Part shown: one piece after another, positions 16,281-25,070 of the stretch | Numbering within the stretch: the first letter of the stretch is position 1 | How the letters are laid out: every line of letters starts with the position of its first letter | NCBI GenBank assembly: GCA_016712625.1 | Contig: JADJQQ010000018.1 | Coordinates: 124,001-188,000 of the forward strand | Direction: 5' to 3' | DNA: 64,000 nucleotides | DNA from: Candidatus Competibacteraceae bacterium | Lineage (GTDB): Bacteria; Pseudomonadota; Gammaproteobacteria; Competibacterales; Competibacteraceae | The notes under the pieces: model-generated | What the model saw: the letters and a program-made list of their open reading frames with translations, nothing else | Told to the model about the DNA's origin: nothing | The model's database searches: none | Made by a program: the position numbers and the translations under genes

Positions 16281-16997
16281 ATGAACGAGCGGACCTTCAA
16301 AGATCTCCTTTACGAGCAAGTGGCTCGCATCGGCAAGGCGGTGTCAAGCCCCAAGCGTCTCGAACTACTGGAATTGCTAGCCCAGGGCGAAAAGACCGTG
16401 GAGGCGCTCGCCCGTGAACTATCCACCGACATCAAACTCGCCAGCGCCCACCTGAAAGCATTAAAAGAGGCGCGTCTGGTCGATTCCCGCCGGGAGGGCA
16501 AATATGTGGTGTATCGCCTCAGTGGCAGCGATGTCGCGGCGTTATGGGTGCTGTTGCGGCAAGTCGCCGAGGAACACTTACTGGAGTTGCGGCTGACGCT
16601 GGACCGGTTGGTGGCCAATCCAGCCACATTGATCTCGGTCGGCCGCGAAGCGCTGCTGGAGCAAGCGCGGCGCGGCGATGTCATCGTCATCGACGTGCGA
16701 CCGCCCGACGAGTACCGGGCGGCGCACCTGCCCTTTGCTCGGTCAATGCCTCTGACCGAGATCGAACGACGCCTGGCCGAACTACCCGCCGACAAGGAGA
16801 TTGTCGCCTATTGCCGTGGCCCCTTCTGTCTGCTGTCCGACCAAGCGGTTAACCTGCTGGCCGGGCGCGGCTATCGGGCGCGCAAGATCCTCGATGGCGT
16901 GAGCGAATGGCAAGCCGCCGGTTTGCCGCTAGCCTCGGCATCGTCTCCTGAAAGCCGAAATACTCCGTTTTTCACCCCCCAGGAACCCGTTCCATGA
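16281..16997 (+). CDS. ArsR-family regulator fused to a rhodanese domain
   Basis: 238-aa two-domain protein. Residues about 8-100 are an ArsR winged helix (SSPKRLELLELLAQGEKTVE, LAREL, KLASAHLKALKEARLVDSRR). Residues about 118-220 form a rhodanese domain with IDVRPPDEYRAAHLP and catalytic loop AYCRGPFCLLSDQAV. The winged-helix part has no cysteine, so sensing cannot use the metal or dithiol sites of SmtB- or SqrR-type members; the CRGPFC loop is the obvious thiol sensor. It heads a sulfur operon and overlaps the DsrE gene by 4 bases. Confidence 0.9.
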   Translation: MNERTFKDLLYEQVARIGKAVSSPKRLELLELLAQGEKTVEALARELSTDIKLASAHLKALKEARLVDSRREGKYVVYRLSGSDVAALWVLLRQVAEEHLLELRLTLDRLVANPATLISVGREALLEQARRGDVIVIDVRPPDEYRAAHLPFARSMPLTEIERRLAELPADKEIVAYCRGPFCLLSDQAVNLLAGRGYRARKILDGVSEWQAAGLPLASASSPESRNTPFFTPQEPVP

Positions 16998-17347
16998 CGA
17001 CGACCACGCTGTTTATTATCAACGATGCCCCTTACGGCAACGAACGCGCCTACAACGCGCTGCGCTTGGCCCGCGCCCTGGCCGGCAAGGACGATCAACG
17101 GGTTTACGTGTTTCTGATGGCCGATGCGGTTTTCTGCGCCAAGTCGGGACAGAAGGTGCCAGAAGGCTACTACAACACGCAACTCATGCTCGGTCAGGTA
17201 GCGCGTAAAGGCGCGGTCGGGCTGTGCGGCACCTGCATGGATGCGCGCGGCATGGTCGAAGCGGAAATGATCGACGGGGCGAAACGCTCGACGCTCGCCG
17301 AATTGACCGACTGGACCGCCGCCGCCGATAAAGTCCTGGTCTTTTGA
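16994..17347 (+). CDS. DsrE-family sulfur-relay protein
   Basis: 117-aa DsrE/DsrF-like protein (TTTTLFIINDAPYGNERAY, LRLARALAG, VYVFLMADAVFCAKSGQ). Conserved cysteines occur in AVFCAKSGQKVPEGYYN and in GLCGTCMDARG, where the CGTC motif resembles a redox or persulfide-carrying site. Family members pass persulfide sulfur between proteins in the cytoplasm. Overlaps at both ends put it in the middle of the ArsR-rhodanese, gamma-lyase and desulfurase operon. Confidence 0.85.
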   Translation: MTTTTLFIINDAPYGNERAYNALRLARALAGKDDQRVYVFLMADAVFCAKSGQKVPEGYYNTQLMLGQVARKGAVGLCGTCMDARGMVEAEMIDGAKRSTLAELTDWTAAADKVLVF

Positions 17348-17367
17348 ATCACCAAGGAAACCGATCC

Positions 17368-18540
17368 ATGACCGCAGATCGCCAACATGCCCTCGCCACC
17401 CGCGCCATTCACGGCAGCACCCTGACGGACGCGCACGGCAGCCCACACCTGCCGCTTTACAACACCACAACTTTTGCCTTCGCCTCGACCGCCGACCTGC
17501 TCGACGTGGTGGATGGCCGGAAGCCGGGTAGCCTCTACACCCGCTACGGCCTGAACCCCAGCCTGTTCGCCCTGGAGGAGACGCTCGCCAGTCTGGAAGG
17601 CGCGGAACTGGCCTGGGCGTTCTGTTCGGGCATGGCCGCCGAAACCGCGCTGTTTCTCGCCCACGGCCGCGAAGGCATCGTCTGCATCGGCGACGCCTAC
17701 GGCGGCACCCTGGAACTGCTGTCCAGCCAGTTGCCGCTGCTGGGCATTTCGACGCATCTGATCCTCGGCGGCGAACTGGATCGGCTGGACGCACTACTGG
17801 CCGGTGGTGCAAAACTGGTGTTTTTCGAGACGCCAACCAACCCGGCCCTGGAGCTGTTCGACATCCGGGCGATTGCCGACCTGGCCCACGCCCACGGTGC
17901 GCGGGTCGCCGTGGACAACACCTTCGCCTCGCCGGTCAACCAGCGCCCGCTGGAACTGGGCGCCGACTTCGTCGTGCACAGCGCGACCAAGTACCTAGGC
18001 GGACACAGCGATCTCACCGCTGGCGCGTTGATGGGATCGAAGGAACTGCTGCTGCCGGTGTGGAACTGGCGCAAGAACCTCGGCTCGACTATCGCCGCCG
18101 AAACCGCCGCGCTGCTCTCGCGCAGCCTGCGCACCCTGGTCGTTCGGGTTTGGCAACAAAACGCCGCGGCGCAAGCGGTGGCCCAAGCCATGACCCGTCA
18201 CCCCCGCATCGCCCGCGTGTACTATCCGGGTTTGCCCGACTTTCCCGGCCATGCCTTGGCGAAAGCCCAGATGCACGGCTTCGGCGGGATGTTGAGCATC
18301 GACGTGGCCGGTACCGGGGCGGACGCCACCCAGGTCGCTGACCGGCTGCGGCTGTTCGCCCTGGCGCCCAGCCTCGGCGGGGCGGAGAGTCTGGTCACCC
18401 AGCCCTGCACCACCACCCATCACGGCCTTGCTCCGGAGGAGCGCGCCCGCCGGGGCATTCCCGATTCGATGCTGCGCCTGTCCATCGGTCTCGAAGATCC
18501 CGCCGACCTGATCGCCGATCTGGAGCAGGCGCTGGCGTGA
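17368..18540 (+). CDS. Cystathionine gamma-synthase/lyase or methionine gamma-lyase family PLP enzyme
   Basis: 390-aa fold-type-I PLP enzyme of the Cys/Met metabolism family. Evidence includes YNTTTFAFAS, the Tyr/Arg element SLYTRYGLNPS, AWAFCSGMAAETALF, VAVDNTFASP, the PLP lysine in HSATKYLGGHSDLTAG, and SLGGAESLVTQP near the C-terminus. It eliminates or replaces the gamma substituent of sulfur amino acids; which one cannot be fixed from sequence. Start taken at ATG 17368 (MTADRQ) with AAGGAAA upstream instead of the earlier TTG. The position after DsrE and before a cysteine desulfurase argues for release of sulfur from cysteine or methionine-type substrates. Confidence 0.88.
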   Translation: MTADRQHALATRAIHGSTLTDAHGSPHLPLYNTTTFAFASTADLLDVVDGRKPGSLYTRYGLNPSLFALEETLASLEGAELAWAFCSGMAAETALFLAHGREGIVCIGDAYGGTLELLSSQLPLLGISTHLILGGELDRLDALLAGGAKLVFFETPTNPALELFDIRAIADLAHAHGARVAVDNTFASPVNQRPLELGADFVVHSATKYLGGHSDLTAGALMGSKELLLPVWNWRKNLGSTIAAETAALLSRSLRTLVVRVWQQNAAAQAVAQAMTRHPRIARVYYPGLPDFPGHALAKAQMHGFGGMLSIDVAGTGADATQVADRLRLFALAPSLGGAESLVTQPCTTTHHGLAPEERARRGIPDSMLRLSIGLEDPADLIADLEQALA

Positions 18541-19676
18541 GCGATCCGATTTATCTGGACTACAACGCTACCACGCCGGTCGCTCCGGAAGTGGCTGAGG
18601 CGATGTTGCCGTTCCTGGGTGCGCAGTTCGGCAATCCCTCTTCGTCTCATGTCTGGGGTGAATTCGCCAAAACGGCGGTCAATGACGCCCGGCAACAGGT
18701 GGCGGCGCTGATTGGCGCACTGCCGGAGGAGATCGTTTTCACCGGCAGCGCGACGGAGGCCAATAACCTCGCGCTGCTCGGTGTCGCCGCCGCCAGCGGC
18801 GAAGGCAAGCGGCATCTGGTCGTCAGCGCAATCGAGCATCCGGCGGTGATGCAGCCGGCGCTGCACCTGCGGCAACTCGGCTGGGCGGTGTCGGTGGTTC
18901 CGGTCGATGGCTACGGTCGGGTTGCGCCCGAAGCCGTGGCGGCGGCGTTGCGGTCGGACACGGCGTTGGTGTCGATCATGCATTCCAACAACGAGGTGGG
19001 AACGATTCAACCGGTGGCGCAGATCGCGGCGCTGACCCGGCCCCGCAATATCCTGCTGCACGCGGACGCCGCGCAGTCGGCGGGCAAGATCGCGGTCGAT
19101 GTCGAAGCGCTCGGGGTGGATTTGCTGACGTTGGCCGGGCACAAATTCTATGCCCCCAAAGGCATCGGCGCGCTGTACGTCCGCGCCGGTACGCCGATTC
19201 GGGCGATCACCTTCGGCGCCGATCAGGAACGGGGCCTGCGACCGGGTACCGAGAACGTGCCGACGATGGTCGGACTGGGGGTGGCCGCGCGGCTGGCGCG
19301 CGAACGATTGTCCGAGGTCACCGTCAAGTTGCGGCGCTTGCGCGACCGCCTGCACGCGCGGCTGGCGGAAGCGGTTCCCGATCTGGCGCTGAACGGCCAT
19401 CCCGAGGAACGGTTGCCCAACACCCTGCACGTCTCGTTCCCTGGCGTGACCGGGCGGATGCTGCTGTACGCCGCGAGCGCCGAGGTGGCCGCCTCACTCG
19501 GGTCGGCCTGCCACTCGGAACACGACGCCATCAGCGGGGTGCTGGGCGCGATGGGCATCGACGCCGCTCGCGCGGCGGGCGCGGTGCGGCTCTCGGTCGG
19601 CGTCACGACCTCGGAGGAAGACATCGACCGCGTCGCCGCCGCACTGATCGGCGTCTGGCAACAGCGGACGGCATGA
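18537..19676 (+). CDS. Cysteine desulfurase (NifS/IscS family)
   Basis: 379-aa PLP enzyme that takes sulfur from L-cysteine to form an enzyme persulfide. Hallmarks are IYLDYNATTPVAPEV, SHVWGEFAKTAV, FTGSATEANNLALLG, LLHADAAQSAGKI, the PLP lysine in LTLAGHKFYAPKG, and catalytic-loop cysteine in SLGSACHSEHDAISG. Start is GTG overlapping the previous stop. The final gene of the four-gene sulfur operon. It is not next to isc or suf genes, so a specialised sulfur-transfer role is more likely than general Fe-S assembly, an inference from context. Confidence 0.93.
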   Translation: MSDPIYLDYNATTPVAPEVAEAMLPFLGAQFGNPSSSHVWGEFAKTAVNDARQQVAALIGALPEEIVFTGSATEANNLALLGVAAASGEGKRHLVVSAIEHPAVMQPALHLRQLGWAVSVVPVDGYGRVAPEAVAAALRSDTALVSIMHSNNEVGTIQPVAQIAALTRPRNILLHADAAQSAGKIAVDVEALGVDLLTLAGHKFYAPKGIGALYVRAGTPIRAITFGADQERGLRPGTENVPTMVGLGVAARLARERLSEVTVKLRRLRDRLHARLAEAVPDLALNGHPEERLPNTLHVSFPGVTGRMLLYAASAEVAASLGSACHSEHDAISGVLGAMGIDAARAAGAVRLSVGVTTSEEDIDRVAAALIGVWQQRTA

Positions 19677-20020
19677 ACGCCCGTTCGTGACGGCGTTTTC
19701 TTCCATCATCGGCTCATCCGTCCGTTCACCCGCCGACAACAGCCGCCCCGTATTTTCTCCCGCCCGCATCCATCGCGCTCGAAGCCGCGTAAGCATTGCT
19801 GAAGCTGCTGAAAACGTGGCGCGGACTGCGACCTCACACCCGGTCACTGCCGGTTGTTCCGATCGCCGGGTCTCGTTCCGACGCCCGTCCGGGATCGAAT
19901 CGCCGCCCGCAAGGCAACTCGTCGCTTGAGGTTACCATGATTAGCGATTCACGAAGAATCTCAATTAGCCCACGCTTTACCCCGTCTCAGGAGGCGATCG
20001 TCATAGCTATCCGCAACCGG
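19677..20020 (+). promoter_or_regulatory. Mostly gene-free stretch with third GCGTAAG...TGAAG motif
   Basis: No intact gene. GCGTAAGCATTGCTGAAG at 19787-19804 is the third copy of the element seen before the small secreted-protein genes. An ATG at 19937 with GAGGTTACC upstream opens an 80-codon frame that runs into the thioredoxin-like relic described next. Confidence 0.3.
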
Positions 20021-20179
20021 TGGTCTGTGTGGTCGGTGCGGGTGCTCCCGACCAGCGTGGTGATCGACCCGCAAGGCTGGGTGCGCTATCAAGTGATCGG
20101 AGCCTATGATTGGGATCAGCCAGCGGCACTGGAGGCGTTGTTGGCCCTGCGCGATCCGGCTGCCAAACGCGCGCCGTAA
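20021..20179 (+). pseudogene. TlpA/thioredoxin-like C-terminal relic
   Basis: In-frame segment WSVRVLPTSVVIDPQGWVRY then QVIGAYDWDQPAALEALLAL matches the C-terminal cis-Pro half of TlpA-like thioredoxins (LPTTFVIDRDGRVRY pattern). The N-terminal half with the CxxC motif is absent. Sequence upstream in the frame (from ATG 19937) has no thioredoxin features, so if expressed it would be a chimeric 80-aa product. Overlaps nothing; the next gene starts 6 bases after. Confidence 0.5.
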
Positions 20180-20184
20180 ACGCC

Positions 20185-20913
20185 ATGGCGAGTGCGGTCA
20201 TGCCCGTTTTGATCGATGCGCCCGATCTTCGCGGCCTGTCGCCCGAACAACGCGCCACGCTACGGACGGCGGGCCAAGAAGTCCAAGAGTGTTACCGCGT
20301 GTTGGAAAAGGCCGGCCTCAACGTGGTCGGCGAACTGCTCAAGGGTCAAGGCGATTTCGTGGAGATGGAACACTATCCGGGCGACGATGTATTCGACCCC
20401 GAAACCCACGGTCAGTATTATTACCACGCCCATCGTGGTGGTGGGGTGGAGCATGGCCATTTTCACACCTTTTTGCGGGCGGGCGGGATGCCGGAAGGCG
20501 TTGCGCCGCTGCATTATCCACAGGCATCCGCGCCGTGGCCGCAAGATGATGACGCCATCTGCCATCTCGTCGCCATCGCCATGGACGGTTGGGGTCATCC
20601 CACCGGCTTGTTCTGCGTCAACCGCTGGGTGACGGATGAGACCTGGTATCCGGCCGAAGCGGTCATTGCCATGCTGGATCAGTTCGCCGTCGATCACGCC
20701 TTCCCCAACTGGGCGGTCAACCGCTGGCTCACCGCGCTGCTCCGGTTATACCGCCCACACATCGAAGCCTTGATCCGCCACCGCGATCGGGCCATCGCGG
20801 CCTGGCAACAGGCGCATCCCGACCGCGACGTGTTCGAGGATCGGGCGCTCGAAATCACCGGCTATCTGCCGATCACGGTGGATGGTTGGTTGGCGCAACT
20901 CTCGTTTGAATGA
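20185..20913 (+). CDS. Conserved uncharacterised protein with His-rich motif (DUF6969-like)
   Basis: 242-aa soluble protein. A helical start (LRTAGQEVQECYRVLEKAGL, NVVGELLKGQGDF) is followed by EHYPGDDVFDPETHGQ and then YYYHAHRGGGVEHGHFHTF, which carries five His within 17 residues. Later parts include HLVAIAMDGWGHPTGLFCVN and FPNWAVNRWLTALLRLYRP. I believe this is the DUF6969 family, from memory. The His cluster looks like a metal site, but no function is known. Start at ATG 20185 (MASAVM); the longer frame from 20110 overlaps the relic. No partner genes are evident. Confidence 0.7.
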   Translation: MASAVMPVLIDAPDLRGLSPEQRATLRTAGQEVQECYRVLEKAGLNVVGELLKGQGDFVEMEHYPGDDVFDPETHGQYYYHAHRGGGVEHGHFHTFLRAGGMPEGVAPLHYPQASAPWPQDDDAICHLVAIAMDGWGHPTGLFCVNRWVTDETWYPAEAVIAMLDQFAVDHAFPNWAVNRWLTALLRLYRPHIEALIRHRDRAIAAWQQAHPDRDVFEDRALEITGYLPITVDGWLAQLSFE

Positions 20914-20950
20914 GCGACGCGGGTTTGTCAAGTCGCGCGGGGATCAGGTT

Positions 20951-21769
20951 CTAGCCGGAGCACGCAGCGAGCGCCAAAGCCTGCCACACCTGACCGTCGG
21001 TTTGGTCCTGCACGAAAGCCGCCACGCCGAAATCGCGCGCCTCGGCGTTTGCGGGTAGCTTGAAACGATAAGCGTGGGTGAAGCGGCCATCTGCCCCGAC
21101 CGGCAACGGCCCCACGAGTTGTAGAACCACTCGCTCGTGTCGGAGTTGACGCGCCGCGTTCTCGCCAGCGGTGATCTGGCTGCTCAAGCCGTTTTGATAC
21201 AAGGCCAGGAACGCGCCCGCGCGGGCCGCCGATAACCGAGCCTGTAACTGCCCGCGCAGTTGGATTTGCCAGACTCCAGGATCGGCTGTCACGTTCAAGA
21301 CCAGCGTGACGGGTGCGGGCCGAGCGCCGATCTCGGCCATCTGGCGGTCGAATGCCGATTTCGAATCCCAATCCCAAGCTGTATGACCATTGATCATGAC
21401 TTGTGGAGTGAACACCGTCTTACTGCCTTGCGCGGCGGTCAACGCGCGCTGCCGGGCGCTGAAACTAGCGTGAGCGAAGCGATCCCGCCAGCCGAGGCCA
21501 TCCCAATAATCGACATGCAGCGCCAAGGGCACCGCGTGACCCGCTAGCGCCGGTTCAGCCGCCAGTTGCGCCAGCCAGCGGTCAGCCGGCGGACAACTGT
21601 TACAGCCCTCGGAGGTGTACAGTTCGATCAAGGCGGCTTGCATCGGCCCGCTTTGCGCTTGACAGGTCGCGGCCGGAGCGAGGGCGGGCAACAGCGCCGC
21701 CAGCACTAGGATCAAGGCGCTAGCGGCGCGCGGGCCGTGGCGTCGCCGCCTGATGTTGCTGTTTCTCAT
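20951..21769 (-). CDS. DUF1223-domain secreted thioredoxin-like protein
   Basis: 272-aa protein with signal peptide (SALILVLAALLPALAPAA). The DUF1223 domain begins ALIELYTSEGCNSCPPADRW, where CNSC is a CxxC redox site, and continues LALHVDYWDGLGWRDRFAHA and TVFTPQVMINGHTAWD. These proteins have a thioredoxin-like core and are exported, with no defined substrate. Start at 21769 (MRNSN) has GAGGAG eight bases upstream. It follows the spondin-domain gene by 66 bases on the same strand. Confidence 0.88.
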   Translation of the reverse strand: MRNSNIRRRRHGPRAASALILVLAALLPALAPAATCQAQSGPMQAALIELYTSEGCNSCPPADRWLAQLAAEPALAGHAVPLALHVDYWDGLGWRDRFAHASFSARQRALTAAQGSKTVFTPQVMINGHTAWDWDSKSAFDRQMAEIGARPAPVTLVLNVTADPGVWQIQLRGQLQARLSAARAGAFLALYQNGLSSQITAGENAARQLRHERVVLQLVGPLPVGADGRFTHAYRFKLPANAEARDFGVAAFVQDQTDGQVWQALALAACSG

Positions 21770-21835
21770 CCGTTGCTCCTCAAGCGCCGACGCGGCGCCC
21801 ACGGCGTGCGCCATGGGCTATCGCGGCCTAGGTTA

Positions 21836-22510
21836 TTACTGGATCACTCGCTTGATGGTGACGGCCGCCATCGGGTTGCGCCAATCGTACTCGTCGGCTT
21901 TCAAATCAGCGATACCGTGAATGCCAGCGTGAACATGCACGAAATTCTCGCCCCCAACCGAGGGCGAAGGCCCATCGCCACCACATTGCGGGCCGGGAAT
22001 CGATTCGCATAACTCGTCATTGGGTTCCGAACCGGCGTCATAACCCAACGCCATGTACGCTTGGCTACCGGAGCGCGGGATAGAGACCCCATTTAGCGCG
22101 ATGAAACCGTCGTTGGTCGGCAGAATCATGGCGGCCAAGCTGATCCGATCCGTCCCTTGAGCCGGCACCCGCACCGTCACCGACCGGCCGGGTTCCAGCA
22201 ATCCCTCGGAGTTGGCGACGCTGGCCACGCGGCTATCGGCGCGCAAGGCTTGCGCCAGCGGCGCGATATCGCCGCCTTCCGCCAAAATGGCCATCTCCGC
22301 GCTTGCCGGCTGGCCCAGCGTGAACAAGCTCACATCCGGGCGGTGGCTCACTACCAAAATCGGGGTGAAGAACGCGCCGCGTGTCACGTTGGTGACGGTA
22401 ACTTCATACGTCGAGTTTTGATCGCCGAATCTTGCGACCGACTGGGCGTTGGCTCCGGCCAAAGGTATCGCCAGCAAGAGGGAGGCGAGGGCGGTGTTCG
22501 AAAATTTCAT
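21836..22510 (-). CDS. Spondin-domain secreted protein
   Basis: 224-aa protein with signal peptide (ALASLLLAIPLAGANA). Spondin_N-type features are YEVTVTNVTRGAFFTPILVV, LAPLAQAL-like region with ADSRVASVANSEGLLEPGRS, LAAMILPTNDGFIALNGVSI, GYDAGSEPNDELCESIPGPQ and FVHVHAGIHGIADL. Spondin modules bind Ca2+ or surfaces; bacterial versions are uncharacterised. It lies 132 bases downstream of the two-component pair at 22643-24831 on the same strand and may be part of its transcript. Confidence 0.85.
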   Translation of the reverse strand: MKFSNTALASLLLAIPLAGANAQSVARFGDQNSTYEVTVTNVTRGAFFTPILVVSHRPDVSLFTLGQPASAEMAILAEGGDIAPLAQALRADSRVASVANSEGLLEPGRSVTVRVPAQGTDRISLAAMILPTNDGFIALNGVSIPRSGSQAYMALGYDAGSEPNDELCESIPGPQCGGDGPSPSVGGENFVHVHAGIHGIADLKADEYDWRNPMAAVTIKRVIQ

Positions 22511-22642
22511 CGTTACTATCTCCGTGGTTGGATTGAATGGGGTGAGGCCGTTATGAACCGTTCCCCATTCTGCCGAATCCTTCTCACGCAGAACTCACGA
22601 AGAATTCACATTTCGATCACGCCGCCGGCCGAGCCAACTGGA

Positions 22643-24133
22643 TTATGTTGTCTCGAAACCTTGCCTGGCGACGAGAACGGGCAAATCGAAGCGGAAGCGC
22701 GTTCCCCGGTTCAATTTGCTGTCCACATGCAATTCACCGCCGTGCAATTCGGCGATCCGCTTGGCGATCACCAAACCCAAACCCAGGTGATTACCGTCCT
22801 GCTTGGCCCGGCTCGACCCGCGAAAGAAGCGTTCGAACACGAACGGCAACTCCTCTGGCGCGATGCCGCAGCCGGTATCGGAAACGGCGAAGGTGACGCC
22901 GCCCTCCCATTCGCCGAGTTCCAGAGCGACGCAGCCGTCGGCCGGCGTATGGTAGAGCGCGTTAAGAATTAGATTGTCCAGCAGCCGCTCGATCATGCCG
23001 ATATCGGCTTCGACCAACGCGGCCGCCGCCGGCGCGCGAACCTCCAGACGGACGCCGCGTTCCCGCGCGGTCAGCTGGTATTTGTGGGCGATGTCCTGCA
23101 GTAACTCAGCGGCGGAAAAACGCTCGCGGCGCGGCTGGATGGCGTGCGCGTCAAACCGGGCCAGATCGAACAGATCGCCCACCAAGCGTCCCAGGCGGCG
23201 CGAATGGCGCAAGGCGGCGTCCAGGTACGCGCGCTGCTCGGCGGCCGACAAGCTTTCGGCCTTCAGTTGCAGGGTTTCCAGATACCCATGCAACGCGGCC
23301 AGCGGCGTGCGCAAATCGTGCGAAACGTGATTGACCAGTTCCCGGCGTAAGGCGTCGCGCTCGCGCAGGCTCTCGATCAGGGCTTGCAGCCGTTCCGCCA
23401 TTCGGTCGAAATGCGCGCCCAGCTGTTCGATCTCATCACTTCGGACACCGCGCCCGACATAAGGCGCATGACGGGTGAAGCCGCTGCGCTGAAACTCGTC
23501 GATCCGCGCGGCCAGCCGCCGCAACCGACGGGTCAGCAGCCGGAACAGCAACAATCCGGCCAGCAAGCCAAAGCCCAGACTGCCCGCCAACACCCAGGCG
23601 CTGAGCCGCGCCAGCAAGCTGTCTTGATACAGGCGTTCGAAAGATTCGTACATCTGACCGCGCAGCACCACGTACAGATACCCTTCCGGCTGCTCCGCCG
23701 AGGGAATCGGCGTCACCGAGAAGCTTTTACGAACATCGTGGCCACGCGGATCGTCGCCGAGAATCGGCAGCGGCGCGCCGGCCAGAAAGGCGCGGATCGG
23801 CGCCAGCGCCACTCGCTGGCGCTTGACCGCCGCCGGTTCGGCGGAATAAGCCAGGATCGCACCGTCTGAGTCGAGCCAGTAGATTTCAATGCTGGGGTTG
23901 ATGGTCATGTAGCGCTCGAAGGTGGCTTTCAGCGCCTTCGGGTCGAGTTGTCCCCCGGCGATCAAACGCTGGTCGGCGACCAGATTATGGGCCAGATCGC
24001 GATTAAAGCTTTGCTGGGCTTCTTGCAAGTAGCGTTGGGTGAGAGCGTGGCTGATCAGGCCGTAACTCAGACCGATGGCGCCGAACAAGACCACCAGCGC
24101 CAGCGCCAGTTTGCCGTAGAGCGTCTTTAGCAT
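22643..24133 (-). CDS. Membrane sensor histidine kinase (HAMP, HisKA, HATPase_c)
   Basis: 496-aa kinase. First membrane helix at about 9-30 (ALALVVLFGAIGLSYGLI), periplasmic sensor about 31-170, second helix about 178-200 (SAWVLAGSLGFGLLAGLLLF), HAMP, then the phosphorylated histidine in NHVSHDLRTPLAALHGYL. N-box DNLILNALYHTP, G1 VSDTGCGIAPEELPFVFERF and G2 GLGLVIAKRIAELHGGEL are intact. The start overlaps the response-regulator stop by 7 bases. Signal unknown; neighbours are secreted spondin and DUF1223 proteins. Confidence 0.94.
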   Translation of the reverse strand: MLKTLYGKLALALVVLFGAIGLSYGLISHALTQRYLQEAQQSFNRDLAHNLVADQRLIAGGQLDPKALKATFERYMTINPSIEIYWLDSDGAILAYSAEPAAVKRQRVALAPIRAFLAGAPLPILGDDPRGHDVRKSFSVTPIPSAEQPEGYLYVVLRGQMYESFERLYQDSLLARLSAWVLAGSLGFGLLAGLLLFRLLTRRLRRLAARIDEFQRSGFTRHAPYVGRGVRSDEIEQLGAHFDRMAERLQALIESLRERDALRRELVNHVSHDLRTPLAALHGYLETLQLKAESLSAAEQRAYLDAALRHSRRLGRLVGDLFDLARFDAHAIQPRRERFSAAELLQDIAHKYQLTARERGVRLEVRAPAAAALVEADIGMIERLLDNLILNALYHTPADGCVALELGEWEGGVTFAVSDTGCGIAPEELPFVFERFFRGSSRAKQDGNHLGLGLVIAKRIAELHGGELHVDSKLNRGTRFRFDLPVLVARQGFETT

Positions 24134-24831
24134 GATTCGGCGAACTTGTAGCCGACGCCCCAGACCGTGACGATGTAGCGCGGTTCGGCCGGATTCGGCT
24201 CCAGCTTGGCGCGCAGGCGATTGATATGGGAGTTGACCGTATGCTCGTAACCTTCGTGGCCGTAGCCCCAGACCTGATCCAGCAACTGGCCGCGCGTGAA
24301 CACCCGACCGGGCTGGCGGGCGAAATACAGGAGCAGATCGAACTCCTTGGCGGTCAGCGACAGTTCTTGACCCGCCAGGGTACTCCGACGTTGGTTGATC
24401 TCGATTACCAACGAGCCGCGAATAATACGGGCGTCGCCTGGAGTCACAGCGCCCTGGCTGGACATCTCGGCCCGCCGCAACAATGCTTTCACGCGGGCGA
24501 GCAATTCCGGAAAGCTGAACGGTTTCACCAGATAGTCATCCGCGCCCAGTTCCAGGCCCAGCACCCGATCCAGCTCCGAGGATTTGGCGGTCAGCATCAG
24601 GATTGGCGCGCGCTCGCCACCGACGCGCAACCGCTGGCAAAGGCTCAGCCCGTCCAGATCGGGCAACATCAGATCCAGAATCACCAAGTCGTAACGGCGC
24701 GCGCCGTGTAGCGCCAACGCATCTTGGCCGGTTCCGGCGATGTCGGCCGCGCAATGGATGTCGCGTAGATGCAATTGCACCAGCGTGGCAATATCGCGGT
24801 CATCTTCCACCAGCAAGATGTGGCGGGTCAT
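24127..24831 (-). CDS. OmpR/PhoB-family response regulator
   Basis: 234-aa regulator. Receiver domain with acidic pocket LLVEDD, phospho-acceptor Asp in LVILDLMLPDLDG and Lys in LVKPFSFPELL, then a C-terminal winged helix (LSLTAKEFDLLLYFARQPG, VNSHINRLRAKLEPNP, YIVTVWGVGYKF). I chose ATG 24831 (MTRHILL) by family length; ATG 24864 gives 11 more residues and neither has a strong ribosome site. Operon with the kinase at 22643. Confidence 0.93.
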   Translation of the reverse strand: MTRHILLVEDDRDIATLVQLHLRDIHCAADIAGTGQDALALHGARRYDLVILDLMLPDLDGLSLCQRLRVGGERAPILMLTAKSSELDRVLGLELGADDYLVKPFSFPELLARVKALLRRAEMSSQGAVTPGDARIIRGSLVIEINQRRSTLAGQELSLTAKEFDLLLYFARQPGRVFTRGQLLDQVWGYGHEGYEHTVNSHINRLRAKLEPNPAEPRYIVTVWGVGYKFAESC

Positions 24832-25070
24832 GGGTTTCAGTTCGGTAACATCATCGGCCAACATGGAAAATGTCCGTCGCTGATCGGTTTCAGGCCGCTA
24901 TCATCGGTGACGGATATCGCTTTTTTATCACAAGAAAGACGGACAAGCGCCAGCGCTTGGGCATCCGCGCGCTGAAAACGCAAATAATACCCGGCGACCG
25001 CATCCAAAATCGTTTTGAGAACGTAGATGGCATTGCCAACGGCCTATTTGCCGAAAGAAAGGAATTCGTC

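Noticed and set aside
16871..17836. Long minus-strand frame opposite the sulfur operon
   Set aside because: Shadow of conserved plus-strand genes, with no family features.
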